This document shows positions 16,673 to 26,700 of a stretch of 64,000 nt of DNA, piece after piece. Numbering within the stretch: the first letter of the stretch is position 1; each line of letters begins with the position of its first letter. The position numbers and the translations under genes were made by a program. Source of the stretch: Actinomycetota bacterium (lineage in GTDB: Bacteria; Actinomycetota; Geothermincolia; Geothermincolales; RBG-13-55-18); NCBI GenBank assembly GCA_030019255.1, contig JASEFK010000009.1:1-64000 (forward strand), written 5' to 3'. Below the pieces are notes generated by a model. That model was not told the DNA's origin, ran no database searches, and saw only the letters and a list, made by a program, of their open reading frames with translations.

Positions 16673-18950
16673 TCATGGCAGGCGCAGGTAACCCTTCTTG
16701 CCGCTCCACAGCCATAAGAGGGCCATGAGCACGAGCGAGGCAGAAAACAAAAGTATACCGTAGTAAAGGGATGTGGGCCTTAAAACGAACTCTACGGTGT
16801 GTTTTCCGGGCTCCAGGACCACCCCCATGGCCGCGAAGTTTACCCGCAGGAGTTCCTTCTCCTCACCGTCCACGTACACACGCCATTCGGGATAGTAGGT
16901 GATGTTTAGGACCAGTATACCTCCCCCAGGTGTATCCGCGGAAACGGAAACCCTGGCCTTGTCAAGAGACGTTACTTCCGCCTCGCCAGCAGGTCCGGGG
17001 CCGAACTGCTCAAGGGGTCGCTTCTCCAGGATGACCCTTTCCCTGGAGGCCTCAGCGTTCCAGAAGGCCTCGAGAATCTGAAGATAATTGATTCCCTCTC
17101 CGGTTTCCAAAAGCTGTACGTCCTGCACTATCCTTGCCGCGGGCAGGGGGTTTTCCACCTCATATACGTACAAGGTGACGCCGCGTATCGAAGTATCCCG
17201 ACTCTCCACCATCCGGAGGCCTTCCTGGTCCAGTTTTAGGGGGCTGAGGAGGTACCGGACCCCGTAAAGCGCCAGGATATTCACGGCGGTGCGGGTCAAT
17301 CTTCCGTTCCAGCCCTCCTCTCGGGTGTAGAAATAATGGGCCAGGCCGTCTAGGAGTTTAAACCTGTAGATTCCGTAATCGCCGTATTGGGAGAAGGAGT
17401 TCAAGCTGTATAAGAGATTGTGGTTCGGGGGCAGAAACAGGAAGAATCCATCAAAAGCTTCCTTGTCGCCGAGCCAGCCCTTCGACTGCCGTATGACCTC
17501 CTTCCATAGTTCTTCCTCGCCCACCGTTGCTATCCGCTGCAAGGGTCCCACTTCCGGGGCATCCAGCTTCTCCCTCAGCCATTCCGCGGTGGGATTGTGT
17601 TCCATGAGGTGGTCTGCGCGGATGGTGGAAACCTGCTGGCGTGCGAAAAACCCGAGGTCCACGAGAATTACCACGATGCAGAGGGCGGACAGCGTAAAAC
17701 GCCAGCATTTCCCGGACCCGACCCTCTTGAGCATGGCGTCCAGGCCTTTGCCGGCCAGAAAGGCTATGGCCAGCCCTACAACTACCAGGAACCTTTGCCA
17801 GAAACGGAAGAAACGAAATCCCGGAACGTAACGCCACAGGAATTCGGCAAAGGGAGTCAGGGCGCCCAAAGAGATCATGAGGGCCAGCAACCCCGCGGTA
17901 CACCACATCAGGGTCGTCTCGTCCCTCAGGCGGAAGAAGAAGAGGGCGAGGAGGGCGAGGACTAGGGTGAAAAGGCCGGGGTAGGCGATGTTTTCCCAGA
18001 AAAAATCGCGTTCCAAGTCGTAGGTATTGCATGCCGGGTTGCCGAACTGGTAGGGGGAGAAAAACATCACCAGGTTGCGGGGCTGCATGGCCACTCCAAG
18101 GGAAAAATCGAAGGACGGGTTCATTGCCCTGTCGGAAACCGTGTAACCTCTCAACATGGGCACCAGCTGGGGAGCGGCCAGGGACAGGGCCAGGAGGATG
18201 CAAACGATTACGGAAAGCAAAGGAATGACGATGCTTTTTCGCACCGCTCGCCCGTCGTGTTCATCCTTCAAGGACGGCAACCGCGTTAGGGAAGCCAGGT
18301 ATCTCCACAGGAAGACGAAGCCCAGAAGCGCCAGGGTAATCATGAAGAATTGGGGCCCACCGGCGAGTATCTGCATGGAAAGGGCCAGAACGGTGAGGAA
18401 AAGGTTGGTGAAGTTCCCGCGCTGGAAGCTCCTTTCCAATCCGAGGATGGCCAGGGGAATCCAGCACAGTGAGAGTATCATGTAGGTGAACTTAAGCCTG
18501 GCCATGGTATAACCGGAAAAGGTAAAGGCCACCGAGGACAGGAAAGATGCTGCCCGTGAGAGGCCGTAATTCTTGAAAAGAAGATAGGAGAAGAGCAGGC
18601 AAAGTGCCAGGCTCACGATAAGGGACAGGTTGAAGGCCAGGATGGGGTCGAGCAGCCGGTAGAGCAGGAGATTCATGGGATACAAAGGCCCGCTCTGTCC
18701 CTCGGCGAGGAGGGGAAAGCCGCAGCCTATCTCGTGGACCCAGAGTGGCAACCTCCCCTCTTTCAGGCAGCGGGCATAGAAGACCTTAATGGGAAAATTT
18801 AATTCCGTCACGTCGCTGTTTATTACATCTCCCTGGAAGGGAATACGTGTGGTGCTCCAGAAGGGGAAGGTGAAAAAAAGGAGCACCAGGAACATCCCCA
18901 GGAGCAGCAAAAGCTTTATCTTGAGTTTAGGGTGATCCTTGTCCTCCATG
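16673..18950 (-). CDS. YfhO-family large membrane protein (GT-C-like)
   Basis: A 758-residue protein with an N-terminal helix, a conserved luminal loop (FPFWSTTRIPFQGDVINSD then GRLPLWVHEIGCGFPLLAEG) and about twelve further helices. A soluble C-terminal domain (about 440-735) and a final helix complete it. The LPLWxxxxxxGxPxxA segment is typical of YfhO, implicated in sugar transfer to lipoteichoic acid or other surface polymers. GGAGGAA sits before the ATG chosen, and the gene overlaps the 3' end of the DUF2723 gene by 24 nt, so they form an operon. Base composition is visibly lower in GC than the metabolic genes around it, compatible with horizontal acquisition. Confidence 0.8.
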
Positions 18951-21077
18951 GTATTCCTCCAGGGCTTTTTCAAGGGCCAGAAGTTCTTCGGTGATGACCC
19001 GGTAGTCGTGCTGATCCAAGCCCGCGGTCAAAGCGTAGAAGGCGAAAAATTCCCTCAGGTTGCCGACTTCCCTGTATATCTCGGCAATCCGACGTAGGTA
19101 ATCGGGATCCGGGGCGATGGAGTGGGCGATGAGAAGGAAGCGGAGCGCTTGTTGGCGCAGGCCCCTCTTCTTAAGGTAATCGGCCAGCTCCCCCGGGAAC
19201 TGAGATAGATAAGGGATGATATCGTATTCCCTGCGGTTGTATCCATAATAGAGCATGTCCATGCCCCGTGATTCGAAACTCCGCCAGAAATCCAGCTGTC
19301 GGTCCAGGTAGCCTTCCATTTCCGGCTCGGTTCCCTTCGGAAGGATCTTGAAGGTCATGCCCCAGGGAACCAGCTCGAAATGTTCTTCCAGGTATGCGGG
19401 TTTGGTGAGCATATGGAAGCTGGTGACTTGAGGATTGGAAGCGATGATATATTGCACGTAGATGAGCCTCATCTCGTCTATGGACATTCCCTTGTGGAGG
19501 GGAAGCTCCGTGAATTCGGGGAATCTAAGATCGGGATACCACTTATGCAGTGTTTTCACGTACCAGGAATTGAATATGAAAGGATAGATGACTATGTAAA
19601 CCCTTTTCCTCTCCGGGAGGCAGGTTTCATAATATTCCATCAACTGTGTAGGTACGTCCCCCTCGACGAATATCAGCGAACCCTCGTCCACGGATGCCAG
19701 GAGGTTATCGATATAAGCCTCACCGAGGACGTCGTATCTCAGGCTGACCTCCGTGACCGTGCGGCCTGCGGGGAGGATGAAGGGAAGTGCGAGTATAAGC
19801 ATGACCGTCCAGGCCGCGCCTCTCAGGATATCCTCCCGGAGGGGGGCCTTGGAGAGGAGCCTTTGGGTTCCCTGCCGGATGGCCTCGATTCCTTCCCCGA
19901 TGAAAAAGAAGAAGAGGATGCCCGGAAGAAGATAGAATCTCTCGATGGTGGATATGTGAAAGGCTCCCAGCAATTTGACGTTGGCCACGGCGGGGAAAAG
20001 CACAAGGCCCCCGATAAAAGTGGTCATCAGGGGAAGGAAATCACCCATTCTCCTTCTTGCCATGCGGAAGATGCCGAGCCCGCCGACAGCCATACCGAAA
20101 GCGTGGGCTTGTACCCCTATATTCTTGAGGCAGTCGAGTACCAGGTCCAGGCGGTGTTCGGCGCTGACCCCCTTCCAGAGCCTGGCGGTGCCGTAATATC
20201 GCCTGGTGATCACGTTAAGGAAATCCCTCAGCGTGGAAGGATCGCCAAAGTTTACGTAGGGGCTCCGCGAAGCGCTCAGGGGGAGGTACACGTAGGGCAG
20301 GACCCCTAAGAAGAATGCCGCCGCGCAAAGTGCCGCAAAGCGCATCCTTCTCAGGTGGTGAAGGAGGGGCTGCAAGGCGATAAGCAGGGCGGCGGGGAAG
20401 ACAAGGACGATGGTCTGGTGGTTGCACAGGCTCAGTCCAAGCAGGAAGGAAAGGAGGAGCAGCCGGCGCGATGAACCCCGCCGATCTCCTTCCTGCCATT
20501 TTTCTCGTGATCTTATGGCCGTATATATTATGAGCATTATGAAGAGGTCGTTGAGGGGAAAGACCTCGGCCATCAGGGAATAGAACCAGTAAAGGGGAGA
20601 GAAGCCCAGGGCCGCGCCGGCGATGGCCGCCGCCAACCGGCTCCTCGTGATTTTCAGTGCGCAGACGTAGAAGAGGAGAAGTGCCAGCGTATGATAGATG
20701 ACGGAGGTCAGGTTGACGCGAAAAGCAACGCTCCCGAGGGGAAGGCGGGAGAACAGGAATCCCAGGAGGGTATAGAGGGGATAGCCTGGAGGGTGAACGA
20801 CGCCGAGGGAATAACTGCCGGCGATAAGCTCTGGGGAATCCCCGGCCATGTTCGGGCTGTGGCTGCAGGTGTACAGATAAAGAAGGAAAAAGAACGCCGT
20901 CAGGCCGAGGGCGGAGATTCTATCTACGGTAGACAATCGGTAGGGGGTGGTCGATTGGTAATATCTCTCCAGCACGGGGGATAAACGTCGCCCGGCGCCA
21001 TGCAGGACCTTGCGAACGGCGCGGCCGCCGCCGTCTATCAAGTTTCCGCCGCATTCATCTTGCGCCAGTCCGCTCAT
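18927..21077 (-). CDS. DUF2723 membrane protein (GT-C-type glycosyltransferase-like) with C-terminal helical repeats
   Basis: A 716-residue protein. MAGDSPELIAGSYSLGVVHP then PGYPLYTLLGFLFSRLP is the DUF2723 signature loop, which resembles the first acidic luminal loop of protein O-mannosyltransferases. About ten helices follow up to residue 430. Residues 440-610 form an extracytoplasmic domain, and the last 80 residues (LRQQALRFLLIAHSIAPDPD) resemble a TPR-type pair. GAGAGGGTGACCG precedes the ATG. It overlaps the YfhO-like gene by 24 nt. It probably transfers a sugar from a polyprenyl carrier to a surface protein or glycan, and the nearby pilin is a candidate acceptor (inference). Confidence 0.8.
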   Translation of the reverse strand: MSGLAQDECGGNLIDGGGRAVRKVLHGAGRRLSPVLERYYQSTTPYRLSTVDRISALGLTAFFFLLYLYTCSHSPNMAGDSPELIAGSYSLGVVHPPGYPLYTLLGFLFSRLPLGSVAFRVNLTSVIYHTLALLLFYVCALKITRSRLAAAIAGAALGFSPLYWFYSLMAEVFPLNDLFIMLIIYTAIRSREKWQEGDRRGSSRRLLLLSFLLGLSLCNHQTIVLVFPAALLIALQPLLHHLRRMRFAALCAAAFFLGVLPYVYLPLSASRSPYVNFGDPSTLRDFLNVITRRYYGTARLWKGVSAEHRLDLVLDCLKNIGVQAHAFGMAVGGLGIFRMARRRMGDFLPLMTTFIGGLVLFPAVANVKLLGAFHISTIERFYLLPGILFFFFIGEGIEAIRQGTQRLLSKAPLREDILRGAAWTVMLILALPFILPAGRTVTEVSLRYDVLGEAYIDNLLASVDEGSLIFVEGDVPTQLMEYYETCLPERKRVYIVIYPFIFNSWYVKTLHKWYPDLRFPEFTELPLHKGMSIDEMRLIYVQYIIASNPQVTSFHMLTKPAYLEEHFELVPWGMTFKILPKGTEPEMEGYLDRQLDFWRSFESRGMDMLYYGYNRREYDIIPYLSQFPGELADYLKKRGLRQQALRFLLIAHSIAPDPDYLRRIAEIYREVGNLREFFAFYALTAGLDQHDYRVITEELLALEKALEEYHGGQGSP

Positions 21078-21255
21078 CGGTCACCCTCTCGGTGGATCGA
21101 AGATCACAGCATTGCCGGTAAAAGAACTTGTCCGCCTCTTTCCAACCATGTGTCTTGGGACCACGGATCCGAGAGTTAGCCCGGCACTACCACATCACAT
21201 CATTTATTCTTTCCCCGTCCCCTGCAAGCCTTCCCGGGAAGAAAGCGAATAACGG

Positions 21256-22032
21256 TTATAGGAATTGGCGGTAGAACGTCCATATCTGCTCCCCGAACAG
21301 GAAGGCCAGAAAGGAGCCCAGGGCCAGGAAGGGACCGAAAGGTATGCGGGACTTCCTCCCCTTTCGTCCCGTGGCAATTAAGGTAATACCGGCCAGGGAG
21401 CCGGTGAGGAAGGCGAAGAACAAGGCTGTAAGCTGATGATAGCCGAGGAATATCCCGGTGAATGCCGCCAGCTTGGCGTCGCCCATCCCCATGCCGCGCG
21501 GGAGCAGGAGAGCGAGGAGTCCCAGGGGCACGCCCCCGATGGCCAGTCCGGCCAGGCTGCGCAGGAAGATGCCGGCGTCGCCCCTGGCCAGGGCCACGGC
21601 TCCCATGGACGCCAGGCCCAGGGGCATGGAAGGATAGATCACCCGGTTGGGGATTATCTGGTGCTGCAGGTCGATGACCGAGACGATGATGAGCACGGTA
21701 ATCAGAAAGAGATGGGGGACGAGCTCCGCCCGCCACTCGAAGTCCAGCCGTGCGAAGACGGCCAGGAAGAGCAGCCCGCTGATGAGCTCTACCAGTGGGT
21801 AGCGGAAGGAAATTGGTTCTTCGCATTTCCGGCAGCGTCCGCGAAGCAGCACGTAACTCAAAAGCGGGATGTTGTCGTACCAGGCGATCTGGGACCTGCA
21901 GCGGGGACAGAAAGAGCGTGGGGACCACAGGGATAACCCCTCCGGGATGCGGTAGACGGCGACGTTGTCGAAGCTCCCCACCACCAGTCCCAGAAGAAAG
22001 ATCACCGCTGAACCGTAGATCTTCCATCCCAT
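21256..22032 (-). CDS. pilD: Prepilin peptidase (A24 family, PilD/GspO)
   Basis: A 258-residue integral membrane aspartic peptidase that cleaves and N-methylates class III prepilins. The N-terminal domain has four cysteines in two CxxC pairs (CPRC, CRKC), as in zinc-containing full-length PilD. The first catalytic aspartate lies in VSVIDLQHQIIPN and the second in GMGMGDAKLAA. The length is normal. I prefer the ATG at MGWKIYGS over a TTG eight codons upstream, because GGTGAG lies just before it. It sits in the surface-structure region with the pilin, but separately transcribed from it. Confidence 0.92.
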   Translation of the reverse strand: MGWKIYGSAVIFLLGLVVGSFDNVAVYRIPEGLSLWSPRSFCPRCRSQIAWYDNIPLLSYVLLRGRCRKCEEPISFRYPLVELISGLLFLAVFARLDFEWRAELVPHLFLITVLIIVSVIDLQHQIIPNRVIYPSMPLGLASMGAVALARGDAGIFLRSLAGLAIGGVPLGLLALLLPRGMGMGDAKLAAFTGIFLGYHQLTALFFAFLTGSLAGITLIATGRKGRKSRIPFGPFLALGSFLAFLFGEQIWTFYRQFL

Positions 22033-22398
22033 GGACTCACCAGGCCTCTCCTCCAAGCGCGGGGCTTAAGGAATATTCCCCGACCCCACGACTTTTTCAA
22101 GATCGCGGATTTGCTTTCCCCGCCTTGTAATAGCGGAACGATAGACCGCGCCTTTCAACGGACCAATCGATTATTCGGTTCATCACTGTATTTTGTTAAC
22201 CCGCCCGGCTCCTCTGGCGCAACTCGCCGGTCTTGAATGGTGAAAATCTTGAATCATGAAAACAATATGAGCCCTGTGGTCCAGGCATCCTTTTTCCTGC
22301 ACACTCGAGATCCGGCCGCCCCTGGTCGATAAGGCGGATTCGCCCTTGCCATCCAGGTTTTGATCCCCCGACTCCAGAGCGGATGAGGGGGCTGGTGG
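22033..22398. other. Intergenic region upstream of the prepilin peptidase gene
   Basis: About 365 bases with no supportable gene or terminator. It is somewhat richer in A+T than the flanking genes. The left end should carry the promoter of the leftward prepilin peptidase gene, but no clear hexamers stand out. Confidence 0.35.
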
Positions 22399-22902
22399 TC
22401 ATTCCCCCATCTCCTCCCGCATCCGCTTCATGAGCGGGCCATCCTCCCTCCAGGTGTAGCAGCCCCCCATGATTCCCAGCCGGAAGGCCTGTTCGCGCAT
22501 CAGGCGCACCGCCCTCTCGCCGCCGCCGAACCTGTGCACCAGGAGGGCGCCCCTACCCTGTACGCTGGCGTGTCCCAGGTTGGTGACCAGGACGGCCAGG
22601 TGGGAGCAACCCTCGGGGGAACCCACCACGTCGCGGACCAGCTGGGTGAAACCGGGCCTTATCTCCTCGCCCACCAGGCGCTCCAGGGTGAGGAGGGCAT
22701 GCCGGCAGTCCTCGTGGGGGACATGGGGCATCTCCCCCTCCAGGGAGTGAATGCGTCCCTCCACCAGGTCCACGGCGGCCTTGACCACCATGTGGTGCAC
22801 CGGCTGCCCCAGGCGGGTGTCCTGGAGCGTCCCGGTGAGAAAAACCCTTCCCCCTTCATCCTCGTCGATGTCGAATTCGATGCGGCGATGGAATATCCCC
22901 AT
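22399..22902 (-). CDS. DUF2889 domain-containing protein
   Basis: A 167-residue soluble protein. The arrangement RRIEFDIDEDEGGRVFLTGTLQD..., DLVEGRIHSLEGEMPHVPH, and GCSHLAVLV in the middle is that of DUF2889, a small family of unknown function. The C-terminal WREDGPLMKRMREEMGE is charged. It is monocistronic as far as the sequence shows and begins opposite the AT-rich promoter region at 22930-23000. A role cannot be inferred. Confidence 0.7.
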   Translation of the reverse strand: MGIFHRRIEFDIDEDEGGRVFLTGTLQDTRLGQPVHHMVVKAAVDLVEGRIHSLEGEMPHVPHEDCRHALLTLERLVGEEIRPGFTQLVRDVVGSPEGCSHLAVLVTNLGHASVQGRGALLVHRFGGGERAVRLMREQAFRLGIMGGCYTWREDGPLMKRMREEMGE

Positions 22903-23035
22903 CCTCGCTACCTCCCCCTCTTCGCTTCGCGCTGAGACATGACCTTAAAACTGTTGTAATTTTTATCTATATTATATTATTTTATAAATGAGTTGAAAGA
23001 TTATAAAATTGGTAAGATATCGGGAGGTGGTAGGA
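22903..23035. promoter_or_regulatory. AT-rich divergent promoter region
   Basis: An unusually AT-rich stretch (about 22945-23020, with TATATTATATTATTTTATAA at 22970-22989) between the divergent DUF2889 gene and the rightward genes. It contains several possible -10 boxes on both strands and TTGAAA at 22993-22998. Specific start sites cannot be chosen. Confidence 0.45.
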
Positions 23036-23164
23036 GTGCAGATGCTGGTGCCCGATTTCTGGAAGGGAAGGGGCAGGTTCTCCAAGCAGGCCACCTGCCG
23101 AAAGGTGAAGGATGAGACTCCCTACCACCCTCCGGAAGGGGCGGTGGAACAGGGAGAGAATTAG
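23036..23164 (+). CDS. Possible small protein, 42 residues
   Basis: A GTG-started frame reading MQMLVPDFWKGRGRFSKQAT, then a cysteine and a charged tail ending EGAVEQGEN. GGGAGG lies nine nt upstream and the AT-rich promoter region just before it. The composition is balanced and not an obvious shadow, because no longer gene overlaps it. It might instead be the leader of the DUF3786 gene, which starts 69 nt later. I do not recognise the sequence, and only conservation would confirm it. Confidence 0.4.
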   Translation: MQMLVPDFWKGRGRFSKQATCRKVKDETPYHPPEGAVEQGEN

Positions 23165-23233
23165 CGCCGGAGAAAGGGTGGCGGAAACGAATCGCGCTCC
23201 CGGTAACAGGGACGCGTTGCGGGTGGAGGGGTA

Positions 23234-23920
23234 GTGCCGGCGAAGGAGAGAATGACCTGGAAATCGGAGGCCGAGGACAAGGGAAAGGCCGCTTTCCGTC
23301 AGGCGCTGGAGGAGTTGAAGGAGCTCGATCTTAGGCGCCAGGCGGAACTGGGGGGATTTTCCTGCCGGGAGCTGGAAGGCGGCGCTCTCCTGCTCATCAT
23401 CCCTTCCTTTAACGGAGAAGTAAAGGTATGGATACCGGATGGCCGCATGAGCGTACCTCCTCACCTGGACAGCCTCTCCCTGCGCGTCCTGGCCCTGCGC
23501 TACGTGAAACTCTCCTGCGGGGTACCGGAAAGTGGTGAATGGATAGCCTACCGGGACCTTCCGGGAGGAAGGTTCTACGCCGCTACCCTTGCCCCCACCA
23601 TAGAGCGGCCCTTGGCCGATATATACGGTTACCGGCGGGGAGCCCTCGGCGAGGCCGCGGTCCGGCTGGGGGGAGTAAGGGCGGACTTCGGCGACGAGTC
23701 CTTCGTCTTCCATGCCTTTCCCCGCGTACCTTTGCTTCTCGTTCTTCATTGGGGAGATGAGGAGTTCCCGCCGGAGTGCCGCGTGCTCTACGACCGCTGT
23801 TGTTCCCGCTACCTGAACACCGATGACCTCAAGGTGCTGGCCACCCAGCTTGCCGCCTATCTCATGAAGGCTGCCGGCGAGGAGGAGGAGGCGGAAAACC
23901 TCCTCTGGATGGTTGAATAA
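23234..23920 (+). CDS. DUF3786 domain-containing protein
   Basis: A 228-residue soluble protein. LLIIPSFNGEVKVWIPDGRM, ALRYVKLSCGVPESGEWIAY, RDLPGGRFY and the C-terminal EFPPECRVLYDRCCSRYLNT followed by DDLKVLATQL match DUF3786, a family found in anaerobes and sometimes near corrinoid or acetyl-CoA-pathway genes. The start is a GTG preceded by GGTGGAGGGGTA. An ATG eight codons on (MTWKSEAEDKG) is possible. No function is known. Confidence 0.7.
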   Translation: MPAKERMTWKSEAEDKGKAAFRQALEELKELDLRRQAELGGFSCRELEGGALLLIIPSFNGEVKVWIPDGRMSVPPHLDSLSLRVLALRYVKLSCGVPESGEWIAYRDLPGGRFYAATLAPTIERPLADIYGYRRGALGEAAVRLGGVRADFGDESFVFHAFPRVPLLLVLHWGDEEFPPECRVLYDRCCSRYLNTDDLKVLATQLAAYLMKAAGEEEEAENLLWMVE

Positions 23921-24006
23921 ACGAGTAAGCAATAAACCATTCGTACCTTGTTCTACGTTATCGTGGCGTATATGACACGGCAGGAATCCCGAACGGCAAC
24001 ACCTCT

Positions 24007-26700
24007 TTAGGGCCCGGCATTACCAGGGTTCATGCCTATCCTGACCTTGAGCTGAAACATCTCGCTCAGCTGACCCAACTGCTCGTCGTACAGAGCCAGG
24101 TTAAGTCCGTAGATTCCCGAATGATTCGGCGGCCTTACCAGGATCGGGACCTGCATCGTCTGTCCGGCGGCGAGGTCGCAGGGGAGAAAGGAGATGTGCT
24201 GGTCCCAAGTCCATTGATTTCCTTGCGACCATCCCACCCAGATCCGAACTAGGCCGTAGGGATATTCCTCCACCCGCCCCTGGTCCCAGTAGGCCATCCA
24301 ATAATTCTGACCCGTGTTCTCCACCTGGAGCACAACGGGGTAGAGTCCGCCACACAGGGGGATGTCCAATGCGTTGTTGTCTCCGGTTAAAGACACCTTT
24401 CCGTTCAGAATGCCCGACCCGACCAGCTCTTCGTAACCGCGAAGCGTGATGTTAGAAGAAAGGGAGCGTGGCGCAAAAACGCCTTCATCCAGGCGGATCT
24501 CCAGGTGGTAATCCCCGGCCGAGGGTGTGCTCGGCACCTGGAGAGGGATGGAGGTCATCTCTCCCGGCGCCAGATACAGAGGAATGCGGAAGGTTCCCCG
24601 GACCTCGTAATCAACCTCGCCTTCGAAGCGGGCGATGAAGGGTTGCGCCTCCTCAACGGCCATGACGAACGGTTTCCCGGAGGGATTACGCATAACGAGC
24701 CCTAGATTCAGGCGTTCCCCTTGAGGTGCGGAATCTGGGGAGGCAAGGGTAAGTTCGAGCTCCCCTACCTCCGCGAGTTCGTGTTCCTTCACCCGGAAGA
24801 CGGTCTGGTCTCCGAAGTCCCTCTCCAGGTCGAGTCCCGGAGAGAAGAGCAGTTTTTCCCGCAGCTCCTCGCTTGCGCCCTCCTCGGTCCATTCCCAGTG
24901 CCAAATGACGTAATCTACATGGAGACCGGCCAGGAGGTCGACGGTCCTTGTGGACGGGAAGGCGGTCATCTCGTTGTATATGCGTCGGTAGAAGTAGGGG
25001 AAGTATGAGCTACGCCCGTTAACGATTTCTTTCCAGTGATAGGTACTGTAGTACATCGCTAGGCCATCATGATCGATATATTCCACCGGGTCCGCGGTCA
25101 TGAAGCCAAGCTCCCACCCGTCGTAGGTGAGGGCGCCCTGGGCTATAGGTGGGGAGGGAAGTTCGATGAAGCGAGCACCATCTTGCTTCGAAGCCCAACG
25201 GTAAACCTCTGGAACTTCCTTACCAACCGCAACCCGGTAGATGGGGATGTTGAAAGTGGCCATCTCAAGTACCAGGAGGACAAGGAGCAGAAAGGGAAAC
25301 GCCTTCACCACGGACAGCCGTAGGCGGCTTCTTTTCCGGATGACGGCCATGCGAGTGAGGAGATAGGCTGCACCGTATCCCGCCAGGCCGGCGATTCCTA
25401 GCAGGGCGAGGAGGTATATCCTCATGGGCGTACGGGTGAATTTCAGGATTCCGAGGTTATAGGGAATGGTGTAAAAGGGGTTACTCAGTTTTCCAAAGCG
25501 GGGCCCGAAAGAGAACAACAATCCTACTGCCGTTAGAAGCAAGAAATAACCGGCATCACGTTTGGTCTTCGAGGTTTGCAAGGGCATGTGCCTGGTTCTA
25601 TCCGGCGTCGGTTCTCCGTTCCAAGGGTCCCTTTCCAGGGCAGGCATTGTCTCATCGGGGTCACCGGGATCTTCATTTGCGGAAACGGTTCGGCCCCTCA
25701 CGCGGCGGTAGAAGGCGAACAGTCCGAACAGGAAGAGAATGATGACCGAAAAGCCGGGGAACAATGCCACGCCACGGAAGGCCATGATAGTACGCAAGGG
25801 ACCGGGAGCTTTTCCGTAGAACACGCTCTGGGGAAGAACCCGCAGAAAATCCGAGGCGTGAACGGAATAGGGCACGGTTTCCGAGACCGATCTCTCGAAA
25901 CCGGGGAGGCGGGAATGAGTCCTCAGGTAGGGGAGCAGAAGCGGTATCAGGAGCGGAAATACGACTATCAGGGATAAAGTGGACAGGCCTATTCTTTTCC
26001 ATTCCGTGCTTCTGCGTGAAAAGATGGCTTTCCAGAGCAGAAGGAGTCCGGCGGCGAGGGTACAGAACATGGTGTAATGCCAGCTGGAAAGGGATTGAAG
26101 CAGGAAGAAAAGGGTGAATAAAAAAAGATGTTTTTTAAGACCTATGTCGAGGTATCGATGAAGGTAGAGCAACATGAAAGGCATGAATGGCGAGAAGAGG
26201 AACCAGAGGTGATCCGGTCGGGCCATGCGGAAGGGAGCAAAAGCGAATATCGATCCCGCCACGAGACCCGCCATGGGATTTCCGGTCAGTTCTTTGAGAA
26301 AGAGGTAAGTACCGAAGGCGGTGAGAATCAGCGAGAAGAAGAGAAGGAAGTTAAAAGTTATGATCGGGTTTCCGGTTATTAAAAATATTGGAGCGCCGCA
26401 AACCCCGAGGATGAAAAGGTGCTCCGAGTAGGTGTTAACGTCCCGCGAGGGATAGATGATATTGCCCTGGAAAAAGTTGCCGGGATCGGTGAAAATCTTG
26501 CGAGCATTCCAGGAGGTAAGCCAGGCGGCATGGAGGGAATCACCGAAGCCTCCCAGCTCCCCGGTGGGCTTGTATATCCCGTTGTCGCCGGGAAGCGAAT
26601 TATGGACATGTAGGGCCAGCGGCCAGGTATATAGCACCGAAACCAGGAAGAAAAAAATAATTACCGCCGCATATTCAGCTCTTACCGGTTTTACCCTCAT
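24007..26700 (-). CDS. Very large polytopic membrane protein with C-terminal beta-rich domains, GT-C/YfhO-like
   Basis: An 897-residue protein. The N-terminus has a helix, then a loop ending GDSLHAAWLTSWNARKIF, then about eleven more helices up to residue 500. The GxGDSLxxxW loop is reminiscent of GT-C glycosyltransferase families. Residues 500-640 form an external domain. Residues 660-890 look like two or three immunoglobulin-like beta domains (NLGLVMRNPSGKPF and VVLQVENTGQNYW are typical strand pairs). The sequence is clearly less GC-rich than the flanking metabolic genes. No good ribosome site precedes the ATG, so an internal start is possible. A role in cell-surface glycan transfer or display is inferred from its neighbourhood. 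Confidence 0.6.
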   Translation of the reverse strand: MRVKPVRAEYAAVIIFFFLVSVLYTWPLALHVHNSLPGDNGIYKPTGELGGFGDSLHAAWLTSWNARKIFTDPGNFFQGNIIYPSRDVNTYSEHLFILGVCGAPIFLITGNPIITFNFLLFFSLILTAFGTYLFLKELTGNPMAGLVAGSIFAFAPFRMARPDHLWFLFSPFMPFMLLYLHRYLDIGLKKHLFLFTLFFLLQSLSSWHYTMFCTLAAGLLLLWKAIFSRRSTEWKRIGLSTLSLIVVFPLLIPLLLPYLRTHSRLPGFERSVSETVPYSVHASDFLRVLPQSVFYGKAPGPLRTIMAFRGVALFPGFSVIILFLFGLFAFYRRVRGRTVSANEDPGDPDETMPALERDPWNGEPTPDRTRHMPLQTSKTKRDAGYFLLLTAVGLLFSFGPRFGKLSNPFYTIPYNLGILKFTRTPMRIYLLALLGIAGLAGYGAAYLLTRMAVIRKRSRLRLSVVKAFPFLLLVLLVLEMATFNIPIYRVAVGKEVPEVYRWASKQDGARFIELPSPPIAQGALTYDGWELGFMTADPVEYIDHDGLAMYYSTYHWKEIVNGRSSYFPYFYRRIYNEMTAFPSTRTVDLLAGLHVDYVIWHWEWTEEGASEELREKLLFSPGLDLERDFGDQTVFRVKEHELAEVGELELTLASPDSAPQGERLNLGLVMRNPSGKPFVMAVEEAQPFIARFEGEVDYEVRGTFRIPLYLAPGEMTSIPLQVPSTPSAGDYHLEIRLDEGVFAPRSLSSNITLRGYEELVGSGILNGKVSLTGDNNALDIPLCGGLYPVVLQVENTGQNYWMAYWDQGRVEEYPYGLVRIWVGWSQGNQWTWDQHISFLPCDLAAGQTMQVPILVRPPNHSGIYGLNLALYDEQLGQLSEMFQLKVRIGMNPGNAGP

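Noticed and set aside
22982-23932. 316-codon minus-strand frame opposite DUF3786
   Set aside because: It overlaps DUF3786 antisense and its N-terminal part is AT-poor shadow. DUF3786 has family motifs.
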